NCBI RefSeq assembly: GCF_011694515.1
Contig: NZ_CP050192.1
Span: forward strand, 953,550 to 1,017,549
DNA length: 64,000 nucleotides
Origin: Mycobacterium sp. DL592
GTDB taxonomy: Bacteria > Actinomycetota > Actinomycetes > Mycobacteriales > Mycobacteriaceae
Reading direction: 5' to 3'
Shown here: positions 34,841 through 43,376 of the stretch, in pieces
How positions within the stretch are numbered: position 1 is the first letter of the stretch
How the letters are laid out: each line of letters starts with the position of its first letter
The notes under the pieces: model-generated
Database searches by the model: none
Seen by the model: only the letters and a program-made list of their open reading frames with translations
Told to the model about the DNA's origin: nothing
Position numbers and translations under genes: made by a program

Positions 34841-36016
34841 TCAGTGCGGTTCGAGTATCGCCTGCGGGCCGCGCAGCATCAGCTGGCGGCCGATGATGAT
34901 GCGCTGAATCTCGCTGGCGCCCTCCCAGATTCGCTCGACCCGCAACTCGCGGAACATCCGCTCGGCGACGTTCTCGCGCATGTAGCCGCGCCCGCCGAAG
35001 ATCTGCACGGCCCGGTCGGCGACCCGCCCGGCCATCTCCGAGCAGTACAGCTTGGCCATCGACGCCTGCCCGTGCAGGGCTTTGCGATCCAGGCCGGCGT
35101 CGATCCCGCGGGCCACCTCGTAGAGCAGGCTGCGGGCGGCGAACAGTTCGGTGGCGCTGTCGGCGAGCATGCCCGCGACCAGCTGATGCTCACCGAGCGG
35201 TTTGCCGTCGACGATGCGGTCTTTGGCGAATGCCGTGACCTCGTCGACCAGTCGCTGGGCCGCGCCGACGCAGCGGGAGGCGACCATGATGCGCTCGAAC
35301 CGGAACCAGTCCTGGGTGAACAGCATGCCCTCGCCCTCGGCGCCGACCACGTGGCTGACCGGAACCCGGACGTCGGTGAACGACACGATCGGGTGCTCGT
35401 CGGGAATGTTGTGCGAATAGTGCGGTGTGCGAATCACTTCCACCCCCGGCCAGGGCAGATCGACGACGAGCAGCACATGGTCGCCCTGGTGCGGGCCGTC
35501 GGTGAGTACCGCCTGCACGAAGCAGTACTCGGCCAGGTTGAACGACGTCACATGCCACTTGACGCCGTTGATCACGTACTCGTCGCCGTCGCGGCGGGCG
35601 GTGGTCTCCAGGGCCGAGACGTCGGACCCGGCGAACTCCTCGGTGATGGCGTAGGCCTCGTGCTTCTCGCCGCGCACCGCCGGATACAGCCAGCGTTCCT
35701 TCTGGTAATCGGTGGCGACGTCGGCCCACCACTGCGGCGGGGTGTGCGCCACCCAGGCGATCGCGTTGGTCACCCGGCCGACCTGCTCCTGCACCAAAAC
35801 CTGTTGCAGGGCAGTGAATCCCGGGCCGCCGACCGAGGTGGGCATGTTGGTGGCATACAGCCCCAGCTCGATGGCGCGGGCGTGGTGCGCGGCGGTGATC
35901 TCCTTGGGGAGCTGACCACCCGCGGCCTCGGCTTCGGCCTCGTAGGGGATCAGAGTTTCGACGAAGTCGCGGGCGGTATCCCGGATCCGTAGGTCTTCGG
36001 CTGACAACCCGTACAT
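34841..36016 (-). CDS. Acyl-CoA dehydrogenase
   Basis: 391 residues, full length. FAD-binding and substrate loops are seen (AYAITEEFAGSDVSALETTARR; EYVINGVKWHVTSF), FGGRGYMRE is near the end of the helical domain, and the catalytic base is Glu365 in IWEGASEIQR. Expected to introduce a double bond into an acyl-CoA in the matrix of this catabolic island. The start lies 26 bases from the TetR-like operator at 36042, so it is probably repressed with the divergent flavin oxidoreductase gene. Its acyl substrate is unknown; short or amine-derived chains are possible. Confidence 0.9.
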   Translation of the reverse strand: MYGLSAEDLRIRDTARDFVETLIPYEAEAEAAGGQLPKEITAAHHARAIELGLYATNMPTSVGGPGFTALQQVLVQEQVGRVTNAIAWVAHTPPQWWADVATDYQKERWLYPAVRGEKHEAYAITEEFAGSDVSALETTARRDGDEYVINGVKWHVTSFNLAEYCFVQAVLTDGPHQGDHVLLVVDLPWPGVEVIRTPHYSHNIPDEHPIVSFTDVRVPVSHVVGAEGEGMLFTQDWFRFERIMVASRCVGAAQRLVDEVTAFAKDRIVDGKPLGEHQLVAGMLADSATELFAARSLLYEVARGIDAGLDRKALHGQASMAKLYCSEMAGRVADRAVQIFGGRGYMRENVAERMFRELRVERIWEGASEIQRIIIGRQLMLRGPQAILEPH

Positions 36017-36041
36017 TCGGTCTGCTCTCCGCTCGTTCCAC

Positions 36042-36069
36042 CTATTGACTGAGCGTTCAGTCTATGTCA
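36042..36069. promoter_or_regulatory. TetR-type operator, site 1 (ACAD / DAO divergent promoter)
   Basis: Core TTGACTGAGCGTTCAGTCTA (36046-36065) is an almost perfect dyad with arms GACTGA/TCAGTC. The whole 28-base stretch is identical to the one at 44807-44834. It sits between the divergent starts at 36016 and 36082. Confidence 0.75.
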
Positions 36070-36081
36070 CGGTCTTGAGGT

Positions 36082-37278
36082 ATGACCAGCAGTCAGAGTG
36101 CGGACGTCGTGGTGATCGGTGGCGGCACCGTCGGGGCGTGGACGGCGGTCCAGCTCGCCGAACGCGGGGCCGGCCACGTCGTGCTCCTGGAGATGCAGAC
36201 CCTCGGTGACGGCGCGAGCAGCCGCGCCTCCGGCATGGTGCGGGCGCAGGGCGGTACCGAAACTGCCATCAAGCTGGGGCTGCGCAGCCAGGAGTTCTAT
36301 GCCGCCAGCGGTGACCGCTTCCCGCTGGACTGCGGATTCGTCCGCCAGGGCTACTTGATGCCGTGCTTCACCGAATCCGAGGTCACCCAGGCCCACGACC
36401 GGATCGCCCTGCAGCACCAGCTGGGCCTTGATGTCGAGTGGCTCTCGCCGTCGGACATCGACGCCCGCGACACCGGAATGGCGCCCGGGGTCACCCTGGG
36501 CGGCTCGTATGCCCCCGGCGACGGCTACATCAACGCACCGCGCAACGTGCTGGCCTACACCGCGGCGCTGACCGCCCACCAGGTCGACGTCCGGGAACGG
36601 ACCACCTTCACCGGGCTGCGGGTGTCCGGCGGCCGGGTGGTCGGCGTGGACACCTCGGCCGGGCCGATCGACACCCCGCGCGTGGTCCTGACCGGCGGCC
36701 CGCACCTCGGCGAGGTCGGTGTACGCGCGGGCGGGCGCATTCCGGCCGGCGGCACCCGTCACCAGGTGGTCGTCACCGAACCGCTGCGCCAGGCCAACAT
36801 CGACGAACTGCCGATGGTCTTCGACGTCAGTGAAGGAATCTATTGGCGGCCAGGAGAATTCGGCGGCGTGCTGTGGGGGATGAGCAACCCCGAGGAGCCG
36901 GCCGGGGTGGCCCTGGAGTTCGACTGGGCCTACTACGAGAAGGCCAAGGCCCGCATCGAGGAACTGTTCCCGCCGGTGCGCGGGCTCGGTCTGCGCCGCA
37001 CCTGGGCGGCCACGATCGACTACACCAATGACCATCTGCCGATCGTCGGGCCGCTGTTGACCGACGACGGCCCGGTAGACGGAACCGTGGTGGCCAGCCC
37101 GGCCGGCCACGGCATGATGTGGGGCCCGGCGGTGGCCGAGGTGGCCACCGACCTGACCCTGTCCGGCGAATGCACGTGGCTCGACCTCGCCGATTTCGGA
37201 CTGGACCGCTTCGACGCCGACGGCAACAGCCGCGTGGCGCCCGAACCGATCTCCCTGCCGTTCCCCGAACACGCCTGA
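36082..37278 (+). CDS. FAD-dependent oxidoreductase, DAO/sarcosine-oxidase-like
   Basis: 398 residues. The dinucleotide loop is VVVIGGGTVGAWTAVQLAERG (11-31). ASSRASGMVRAQGG is the flavin-contact segment of the D-amino-acid-oxidase/glycine-oxidase family, and the C-terminal part has DHLPIVGP and SPAGHGMMWGP, as in sarcosine and related amine oxidases. Predicted to oxidise a C-N bond of an amino acid or secondary amine to an imine that hydrolyses. The gene is followed by a small cupin (20 bases) and shares operator site 1 with the acyl-CoA dehydrogenase. Confidence 0.87.
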   Translation: MTSSQSADVVVIGGGTVGAWTAVQLAERGAGHVVLLEMQTLGDGASSRASGMVRAQGGTETAIKLGLRSQEFYAASGDRFPLDCGFVRQGYLMPCFTESEVTQAHDRIALQHQLGLDVEWLSPSDIDARDTGMAPGVTLGGSYAPGDGYINAPRNVLAYTAALTAHQVDVRERTTFTGLRVSGGRVVGVDTSAGPIDTPRVVLTGGPHLGEVGVRAGGRIPAGGTRHQVVVTEPLRQANIDELPMVFDVSEGIYWRPGEFGGVLWGMSNPEEPAGVALEFDWAYYEKAKARIEELFPPVRGLGLRRTWAATIDYTNDHLPIVGPLLTDDGPVDGTVVASPAGHGMMWGPAVAEVATDLTLSGECTWLDLADFGLDRFDADGNSRVAPEPISLPFPEHA

Positions 37279-37298
37279 CAACGAAAGGTTTTCCCATC

Positions 37299-37646
37299 AT
37301 GACCGCTGCAGTGCTGACCGCCGTGCTCGCCAATGCCGCTGACGCCGAACTGGAAGACTGGGGCCCGCTCGACGAGGCCACCGGCCACCCGATGGCCACC
37401 CACGGCCTGGAGGTCTGGGCCGACGGCGACAAGTCGGGCGGGATCTGGCAGTGCGACCCGGGGCCGTCGCACTGGACACTGGAGACCAACGAGGTCATCT
37501 ACGTGGTGGCCGGCCGGATGACCGTCACCCCCGACGGCGGTGAGCCCAGCGAGGTCGGCGCCGGTGACCTGGCGGTGTTCCCGCTCGGCTGGACCGGCAC
37601 CTGGGTGATCCACGAGACGCTGCGTAAGGCCTACGCCATCTTCTGA
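37299..37646 (+). CDS. Cupin_3 (DUF861/EutQ-like) small protein
   Basis: 115 residues forming one cupin barrel: GIWQCDPGPSHWTLETNEVIYVVAGRMTV then GEPSEVGAGDLAVFPLGWTGTWVIHE. This is the pattern of the ureidoglycine-aminohydrolase/EutQ-type cupin family. Small cupins of this kind are frequently encoded next to DAO-type oxidoreductases of amine or amino-acid catabolism; their chemical role is unproven. GAAAGG precedes the ATG. It is the second gene of the operon starting at 36082 and is convergent with the acyl-CoA synthetase gene. Confidence 0.82.
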   Translation: MTAAVLTAVLANAADAELEDWGPLDEATGHPMATHGLEVWADGDKSGGIWQCDPGPSHWTLETNEVIYVVAGRMTVTPDGGEPSEVGAGDLAVFPLGWTGTWVIHETLRKAYAIF

Positions 37647-37656
37647 TCGGTTGCGC

Positions 37657-37714
37657 CGAGACTGAACTCACGCCTGAATCCAAGCGAGAGGCACTGTGCG
37701 TGAGTTCAGTCTCG
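37657..37714. repeat. Inverted repeat B (possible terminator)
   Basis: Seventeen-base perfect arms CGAGACTGAACTCACGC (37657-37673) and its complement (37698-37714) around a 24-base loop. The right arm overlaps the 3' end of the gene ending at 37706. It lies between convergent genes, so it can end transcription from both sides; it also belongs to the family of long inverted repeats in this window. Confidence 0.75.
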
Positions 37715-39754
37715 ACGGAGCGGCGAGGGGATGACCAGCGCGTCGACGGCCACGGCGCCGCCGGGTGAGGCGATCACCGGGTTGGCCTCCACGGCGTCGA
37801 TGTGCTCACCCAATTCGATTGCCAGCTGCGAGAATCCGACCACGACATCCGCGAGTGCGTCGAGGTCGACCGATGCCGCGCCGCGCCAGCCGGCCAGCAG
37901 CGGCGCCGTGCGCAGTGAGCGCAGCAGAACGGTGGCCGACTCACGGGTGACCGGCGGGCAGGCGACCGCCCGGTCGGCCAGCAGTTCGACCACGGTGCCG
38001 CCCGCCGCGACGATCACCAGCGGACCGAAGTTGGCGTCACGGACCACACCGACGGAGATCTCCACCCCGGCCGGTGCCATCGCGTCGACACTGACCGCAG
38101 GCCCGAGCGCTTCGGCCATCCGCAGATAGGACGCCTGCAGCGCGGCCGCATCCGGAACGTTCAGGATGACTCCGCCGACATCGCTCTTGTGCGCGGCGCC
38201 AAGGGTTTTCAGCGCCACCGGGTAGCCGACGGCGTCGGCGGCGGCCAGCGCACCGGCCAGGTCGGCGGCGGCGCGGGACCGGGACACCGGGATGCCGTAG
38301 TCGGCCAGCAGCTCGAACGCGGTCGGTGCGTCCCAGCCCGGCTGCCCCAGGCGGGCGATCCAGCGCTCCTGGCGGTGCGGGTCGACGGCCGCGTCGGCCG
38401 GGACCAAGGCGCGCGGCCACGTGGCGAGGTGGCCCAGCGCGGCGATCCCGCTGCGGGCGTTCTCCAGAACGGGTATGCCGTTGGCGCGCAGGCGCTGCGC
38501 GGTCTCCGGATCGACCGCAGAGCCGACCGAGGCCAGTACGGCCAGCGGCGCATCGGAGGCCGCGGCGATGTCGATGGCGGCGTCGGCGTAGGCGGTGTCG
38601 CCGTCGAACTCGGTGACCAGATCGATGGCCAGCGCGGCGACCGCGACGTTCGCGTCGTCGACCATCGCGCGCAGGCAGCCGCCGAACAGTTCGCGGGTGT
38701 CGGCGCCGGTGCCCCAGACGTCGAGCGGGTTGGTGGCCTCCAGCCCCTCGTCGAGCAGCTCGCCGATGGCCGACAGAGTGGGCGGTGTCAGGTCGGCGAA
38801 CGTCACCCCGAGATCGTGGGCGAGGTCGACGCACAGCGCCCGCTCGGCACCCGAGTCGTGCACGGTCGCAATGCCGCGGGTACCCGCCCGTGGACGCCGC
38901 TTGGCCTCGAAAAGCTCGATGGTGTCGTTGAATTCGGCGATGTCGCTGACCTTGATAGCGCCGGTGTCGGCGCAGAACGCCTGCCAGCCCGCGGCGTCGC
39001 CGGCCAGTGCCCCGGAGTGGGCGGCGACCATGGCGCGCCCCCGCGGTGAGTGGCCGACCGGCAGGATCACCACCGGGATGTCCCGCTCGGCTGCCTGCCG
39101 CAGACCGGCCCGCAGCCGGCCCACCGCCCGCGGTGTCTCCAACAGCAGCGCGATCAACGACGTGCCGGGATCCTCCAGGATGTACTCGACGTAGTCGGCG
39201 GTATTGGTCACCAGCTCCTGGCCGGAGGACACCGCCAGCCGGAACCCGAACCCGCGGCGCGAACGCAGGATCGTCGAGAACGCCGACCCGGAGTGGGTGA
39301 TCAGCGAAACCCCGCCCGCCGCAATCGGATCGGGCTCCAGGTAACCCAGCGCCCGCAGCCCGGTGGCGTTGTTGACGAAGCCCATGCAGCCACCGCCGCA
39401 CACCGCCATCCCCGCCTCGGCGGCGGTGTCGGTGACTGCCTGGCGCAGGTGCGCACCGTGCGCGGAGCCGAAGATAACCGCCGAGCGCGCACCGACGGCC
39501 GCTGCGGCCTTGAGTTCGCCGAGCAGCGCGGAGTCGGGCACGCCGAGCAGCACCAGGTCCACCGGCTCGTCGAGCGCATCCAGCGATGGGGCACAGGGGA
39601 TTCCGTCGATGCGGTCGTAGCGCGGGTTGACCAGATTCATCCGCGCCGAACTGCGCCGCGCCTCGATGATCATCCGCTCGCCGAAACTGCCGGGCCGGGC
39701 GCTGGCACCCACCAGCGCCACCGACCGGGCCTCCAGCATGGCCCGTGCAGGCAT
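37706..39754 (-). CDS. NDP-forming acyl-CoA synthetase (acetate-CoA ligase family)
   Basis: 682 residues in one chain. Order: CoA-binding Rossmann domain (SVALVGASARPGSFG near residue 10), succinyl-CoA-ligase-like domain with the phosphohistidine loop AAHSGALAGDAAG near 245-255, and a C-terminal ATP-grasp domain (FELLADYGIPVSRSR; YPVALKTLGAAHKSDVGGVIL). Such enzymes interconvert an acid, CoA and ATP with acyl-CoA, ADP and phosphate. It starts eight bases after the stop of the phytoene-desaturase-like gene and is probably co-transcribed under operator site 3. Acid substrate unknown. Confidence 0.88.
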   Translation of the reverse strand: MPARAMLEARSVALVGASARPGSFGERMIIEARRSSARMNLVNPRYDRIDGIPCAPSLDALDEPVDLVLLGVPDSALLGELKAAAAVGARSAVIFGSAHGAHLRQAVTDTAAEAGMAVCGGGCMGFVNNATGLRALGYLEPDPIAAGGVSLITHSGSAFSTILRSRRGFGFRLAVSSGQELVTNTADYVEYILEDPGTSLIALLLETPRAVGRLRAGLRQAAERDIPVVILPVGHSPRGRAMVAAHSGALAGDAAGWQAFCADTGAIKVSDIAEFNDTIELFEAKRRPRAGTRGIATVHDSGAERALCVDLAHDLGVTFADLTPPTLSAIGELLDEGLEATNPLDVWGTGADTRELFGGCLRAMVDDANVAVAALAIDLVTEFDGDTAYADAAIDIAAASDAPLAVLASVGSAVDPETAQRLRANGIPVLENARSGIAALGHLATWPRALVPADAAVDPHRQERWIARLGQPGWDAPTAFELLADYGIPVSRSRAAADLAGALAAADAVGYPVALKTLGAAHKSDVGGVILNVPDAAALQASYLRMAEALGPAVSVDAMAPAGVEISVGVVRDANFGPLVIVAAGGTVVELLADRAVACPPVTRESATVLLRSLRTAPLLAGWRGAASVDLDALADVVVGFSQLAIELGEHIDAVEANPVIASPGGAVAVDALVIPSPLRRD

Positions 39755-39762
39755 GGTCTCGC

Positions 39763-41403
39763 TCAGGAGGCCCTACCCACCCTCGGGAACCGCCGCTCGG
39801 CCTTCTTCTTGTCGGCCAGCGCCGCACGGACCGCCTGCCAGCCCGGAATGCCGCAGACACCACCGCCGGCGTGGGTGGCCGAACTGCCGTTGTAAAGCCC
39901 GGCGATCGGGGTGCGGTAGTCGGCGAAGCCGGGGGAGGGACGCATGTGGAACAGCTGCTCCAGCGACAGCTCGCCGTGGAAGATGTTGCCGCCGATCAAC
40001 CCGTACTCGACCTCCATCTCGTGCGGGCCGACGATGTCGCGGTACATGATCGAGCCCTTGAAGCCGGGGGCCACCTGGTCGTAGAGGTCGATGAGCCGGT
40101 CGGTGTAGGCCTCGAGTTCCTCGGTGTGCGGCTCGTTGGCCCACTCGGCGGGTACCCACTGGGTGAACAGCGACATGATATGTGTGCCATCGGGATTCAG
40201 GGTCTTGTCCAGCGTGGTCGGGATGACGCCGTCGCTGAACGGTGCCAGCGCCGGGCGGCCCGCGCGGGCGTCCTGGAAGGCGGCCTCGATGTAGTCGATG
40301 GTCGGGGCCATCTCTACCGAGCCGGTGTGATGCTCGGCGAGACCACTGCTCGGGTCGGCGGTGAAGTTCGGCAGCTCGGCCAGCGCGAGGTTGATCTTCA
40401 CCACGCCGCTGCGGGTCTTCCAGTGCTCGATGTCGGAGACGAAGTCCGAGGGCAGCTCGCTGCGCGGGGTCTGGTCCAGGAACGCGGTGCGCGGGTGCAG
40501 CGTCGTCACCACCAGCGGGGCCCGCAGTTCCTCGCCGTTCTCCAGCGCCACACCCTCGATGCGGCCGTTGCGCACCAGCATCTTCGAGATCCGGGCATTG
40601 GTGCGGATCTCCGCGCCGAAGCTGCGCGCGGAGCGGGCGATGGCCTCCGACACCGCGCCCATGCCGCCCTCGGGATAGCCCCAGCTGCCCAGCTGCCCGT
40701 CGCCGACGTCACCGATCGAGTGGTGCGCCATGACGTATGCGGTGCCCGGCTCGCAGGGACCGGCCCAGGTTCCGATCACGCCGTTGACGGCCAGCGCGCC
40801 TTTGATTTGGGGTGATTCGAACCAGTCGTCGAGCAGATCGGAGATGCTCATGGTGAGCAGCCGGGTGATGTCGCCGGTCTTGCGGACGGTCAGGCCGCGC
40901 TGACTCCAGGCCAGCTTGGCCAGCTCCAGCAGATCCGACGGGCGGCGGGATCCGATGCTCGGTGGCACCTGGGTGAGCAGTGGGCCCATCACGTCGGCGA
41001 TGCCCTCGAGCCAGGCGTTCCACTTCGGCCACGCGTCGGCGTCCTTTTTGGACCACTTGGCTATCTGCTCGTAGGTGCGCGCCGGGTCGTCCTCGTAGAT
41101 GGTCAGCGAGCCGCCCTCGGGAAACGCCTGGTAGTAGGGGCCCATCGGATGCACCTTGTAGCCGTGCCGCTCCAGGGACAGGTCATTGACGATCGTGGGC
41201 GGCATCAGGCTCATGACGTAGGACAGCCGGGTCACCCGCAGGTGCGGCGCGTCCTCCCACGGTGCCTCCGTGGTCGCCGCGCCGCCGAGGGAGCTGCGGG
41301 CCTCCAGGACGACGGTCTTGGCGCCTGACCGTGCGAGGTAGGCGGCCGAAACCAGCCCGTTGTGTCCGCCGCCGATGACGATGGCGTCGTAGGAGTTCGA
41401 CAT
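39763..41403 (-). CDS. Phytoene-desaturase-like FAD/NAD(P) oxidoreductase (PYROXD2/CrtI type)
   Basis: 546 residues. N-terminal Rossmann loop AIVIGGGHNGLVSAAYLARSG and the GG motif region (SSLGGAATTE). The C-terminal flavin motif is IAGLYNGSSATHAGGGVCGIPGWQAV. The chain is of the CrtI/PYROXD2 type, whose members desaturate carotenoids or oxidise amines. No carotenoid genes are near, so a role in the amine-type island is more likely. First gene of the unit with the acyl-CoA synthetase, divergent from tetR, with operator site 3 thirty-three bases upstream. Confidence 0.85.
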   Translation of the reverse strand: MSNSYDAIVIGGGHNGLVSAAYLARSGAKTVVLEARSSLGGAATTEAPWEDAPHLRVTRLSYVMSLMPPTIVNDLSLERHGYKVHPMGPYYQAFPEGGSLTIYEDDPARTYEQIAKWSKKDADAWPKWNAWLEGIADVMGPLLTQVPPSIGSRRPSDLLELAKLAWSQRGLTVRKTGDITRLLTMSISDLLDDWFESPQIKGALAVNGVIGTWAGPCEPGTAYVMAHHSIGDVGDGQLGSWGYPEGGMGAVSEAIARSARSFGAEIRTNARISKMLVRNGRIEGVALENGEELRAPLVVTTLHPRTAFLDQTPRSELPSDFVSDIEHWKTRSGVVKINLALAELPNFTADPSSGLAEHHTGSVEMAPTIDYIEAAFQDARAGRPALAPFSDGVIPTTLDKTLNPDGTHIMSLFTQWVPAEWANEPHTEELEAYTDRLIDLYDQVAPGFKGSIMYRDIVGPHEMEVEYGLIGGNIFHGELSLEQLFHMRPSPGFADYRTPIAGLYNGSSATHAGGGVCGIPGWQAVRAALADKKKAERRFPRVGRAS

Positions 41404-41436
41404 GGCGCCCCACTTTCGTTCGCCCGATGGGCATCT

Positions 41437-41456
41437 TTGACTGACTGTTCAATCTA
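41437..41456. promoter_or_regulatory. TetR-type operator, site 3 (oxidoreductase / tetR divergent promoter)
   Basis: TTGACTGACTGTTCAATCTA agrees with the core of sites 1 and 2 at 17 of 20 positions. Its location between the divergent starts at 41403 and 41515, next to the regulator's own gene, suggests autoregulation. Confidence 0.65.
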
Positions 41457-41514
41457 ACCAAGTGTTAGGCTTTGGACAAGTGCCAATGCCGGTACTGCCG
41501 ATGGGAGTTTACGA

Positions 41515-42192
41515 ATGGCCGAACCTGCGCCCGCCACTGAGAACAACGAGGGCCGCCGCATCCAGATGCTGCGTGCCGCAGCGGAGCTCATCTGTGAACG
41601 CGGGTTCGCCGAAACCCGGATCTCCGACGTGGCCAAGCGTGCCGGCGTGAGCTCGGCTCTGGTCATCTACTACTTCGGCACCCGCGACCGGCTGCTCGTC
41701 GACGCGCTGCGCTATTCGGAGGAGTCGTTCTACGAAGCCGCTGAACGGATGCTGGCCGAGATCCCCTCACTGCGCGAACGGCTTTCGCTGCTGACCCAGT
41801 GGACTTGCGTCCCTGGGCCTGATGTCGCCGGCCCGGCGGCTCCGGGCGCGCACAAGGAGATCCCCGGCGCCTGGGGACTGTGGTTCGACCTGTGGGCCCA
41901 GGCGTTCCGGCACGACGAAGTCAAGGCCGGCCGCGTCGAGCTCGACGCGCGCTGGCGCCGCATGATCGTCGAGGCCGTCGAGTCCGCCGAACTGGGGTCG
42001 GATGTCGACCCGCGGATGTTCGCCCTGGAATTCTCGGCTCTGCTCGACGGGCTGTCGATCCAGGTGGCCCTCGAAGACCCGGAAGTCGACTCGAACGTGG
42101 CCTACGACATCGCGATGCGCTTCGCCGAGCGTGAACTGAACCTGCCCGCCGAGACCAAGCGTCCGGTGGCAGCGGGTAAGCGCCGCCGCTGA
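41515..42192 (+). CDS. TetR-family transcriptional regulator of the catabolic island
   Basis: 225 residues. The helix-turn-helix occupies about 17-62: RRIQMLRAAAELICERGFAETRISDVAKRAGVSSALVIYYFGTRDRLL. The C-terminal ligand domain is helical (LSLLTQWTCVPGP ... HKEIPGAWGLWFDLWAQAF) and BetI-like in layout. GGGAG precedes the ATG. Three TetR-like dyads at the divergent promoters of the island, one beside this gene, make it the likely repressor of all of them; the inducing ligand is unknown. Confidence 0.9.
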   Translation: MAEPAPATENNEGRRIQMLRAAAELICERGFAETRISDVAKRAGVSSALVIYYFGTRDRLLVDALRYSEESFYEAAERMLAEIPSLRERLSLLTQWTCVPGPDVAGPAAPGAHKEIPGAWGLWFDLWAQAFRHDEVKAGRVELDARWRRMIVEAVESAELGSDVDPRMFALEFSALLDGLSIQVALEDPEVDSNVAYDIAMRFAERELNLPAETKRPVAAGKRRR

Positions 42193-42207
42193 GTCACACG
42201 CTCAGCG
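42187..42207. terminator. Hairpin between convergent tetR and potA-like genes
   Basis: CGCTGAG (42187-42193) and CTCAGCG (42201-42207) form a seven-base-pair stem with loop TCACACG. The stops of the two genes at 42192 and 42194 fall inside it, so it can terminate both directions. Confidence 0.5.
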
Positions 42208-43351
42208 AATCCACCGGACTGGCCACCAACTCCGCGGCCGGGTCGACCACCAGGGTGGCCGTGCTGCGGGTGAGCACCCGCACGGCATCCGACGTGCACA
42301 CGCAGCTGACCGCCATGCCCGGCGCATAGCCGACCGACTGCGGCCCGAACTGGTTTGGCACGTCGACGATCAACGCTGTTGGTGCTCCGACGTTGACGTG
42401 TACCTGGGTGGTCGCGCCGTGGTACACGACCTGGGCCACCGTGCCGTTGACGGCGTTGTGCCCGGCAGGCACCAGATCGCCCGGATCGGCCAGGGTGATC
42501 CGCTCGGGCCGGATGACGATCGCGGCCGGGCCCGGCGTGCAGGCGCTGTCGACGGCCGCGCCGAGACGGGTACCAAGCGCCGAACAGACAGCTGAACCGT
42601 TGCCGCATTCCACCACGTCGGCATCGAAAATGTTTGCCGCACCGAGGAATCCGGCCACATACGTGGTCGCCGGGGCGGAGTAGATCTGCTGTGGCGGACC
42701 GACCTGCTCGACCCGGCCCTCGGCGAGCACAGCGATCTGGTCGCTCATCGTCAGCGCCTCGTCCTGGTCATGGGTGACGTAGACGAAGGTGATCTCGACC
42801 TCGCGCTGCACCGAGCGCAGCTCGAGCTGAAGTTGCCTGCGCAGCTTGGCATCCAGCGCGCCCAGCGGCTCGTCGAGTAGCAGCACCCGCGGGGCCAGCA
42901 CAAGCGCCCGGGCCAGCGCGACACGCTGCTGCTGGCCGCCGGAGAGCTGAGTGGGCCTGCGTTTGGCGAACTCGTTCATCCGGACCATCTCGAGTGCCTC
43001 GCCGACCCGGCGGCGCGTCTCGTCCTTGGACACCTTCTGGTAGCGCAGCCCGAACGCGACGTTCTCGGCCACCGTCATGAACGGGAACAGTGCGTAGGTC
43101 TGGAACACGGTGTTGACCGGCCGCTTGTGCGGGGGATCGGCGACCACGTCACGGCCGTCGAGTTCGATGCGGCCGGAGTCGGGCTTCTCGAAGCCGGCGA
43201 TCATCCGCAGCGTGGTGGTCTTGCCGCAGCCGGATGCGCCGAGCAGGGAATAGAACTGGCCGGCCGGGATGTCCAGGTCGATGCCGGTGACGGCGGGAAC
43301 GCCGTCGAATGCCTTGGCCAGCTGGTGCAGCCGGATCGCGCCGCCGGTCAC
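42194..43351 (-). CDS. Polyamine-type ABC transporter ATPase (PotA-like)
   Basis: 385 residues if started at GTG 43351. Walker A GASGCGKT (38-45), signature LSGGQQQR, Walker B LLLDEPLGALD, and the switch His in VTHDQDEA. The C-terminal 110 residues form the TOBE-like regulatory domain of spermidine/putrescine or CUT-type ATPases. It lies directly downstream of the aminotransferase gene and must energise the divergent PotB/PotC-like permeases at 46128-47905. No clear ribosome site; the start is inferred from the domain boundary and avoids overlap with the aminotransferase. Confidence 0.87.
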   Translation of the reverse strand: MTGGAIRLHQLAKAFDGVPAVTGIDLDIPAGQFYSLLGASGCGKTTTLRMIAGFEKPDSGRIELDGRDVVADPPHKRPVNTVFQTYALFPFMTVAENVAFGLRYQKVSKDETRRRVGEALEMVRMNEFAKRRPTQLSGGQQQRVALARALVLAPRVLLLDEPLGALDAKLRRQLQLELRSVQREVEITFVYVTHDQDEALTMSDQIAVLAEGRVEQVGPPQQIYSAPATTYVAGFLGAANIFDADVVECGNGSAVCSALGTRLGAAVDSACTPGPAAIVIRPERITLADPGDLVPAGHNAVNGTVAQVVYHGATTQVHVNVGAPTALIVDVPNQFGPQSVGYAPGMAVSCVCTSDAVRVLTRSTATLVVDPAAELVASPVDSLSV

Positions 43352-43376
43352 CGGCGGCCGTCCCGACAGCAGCCGC

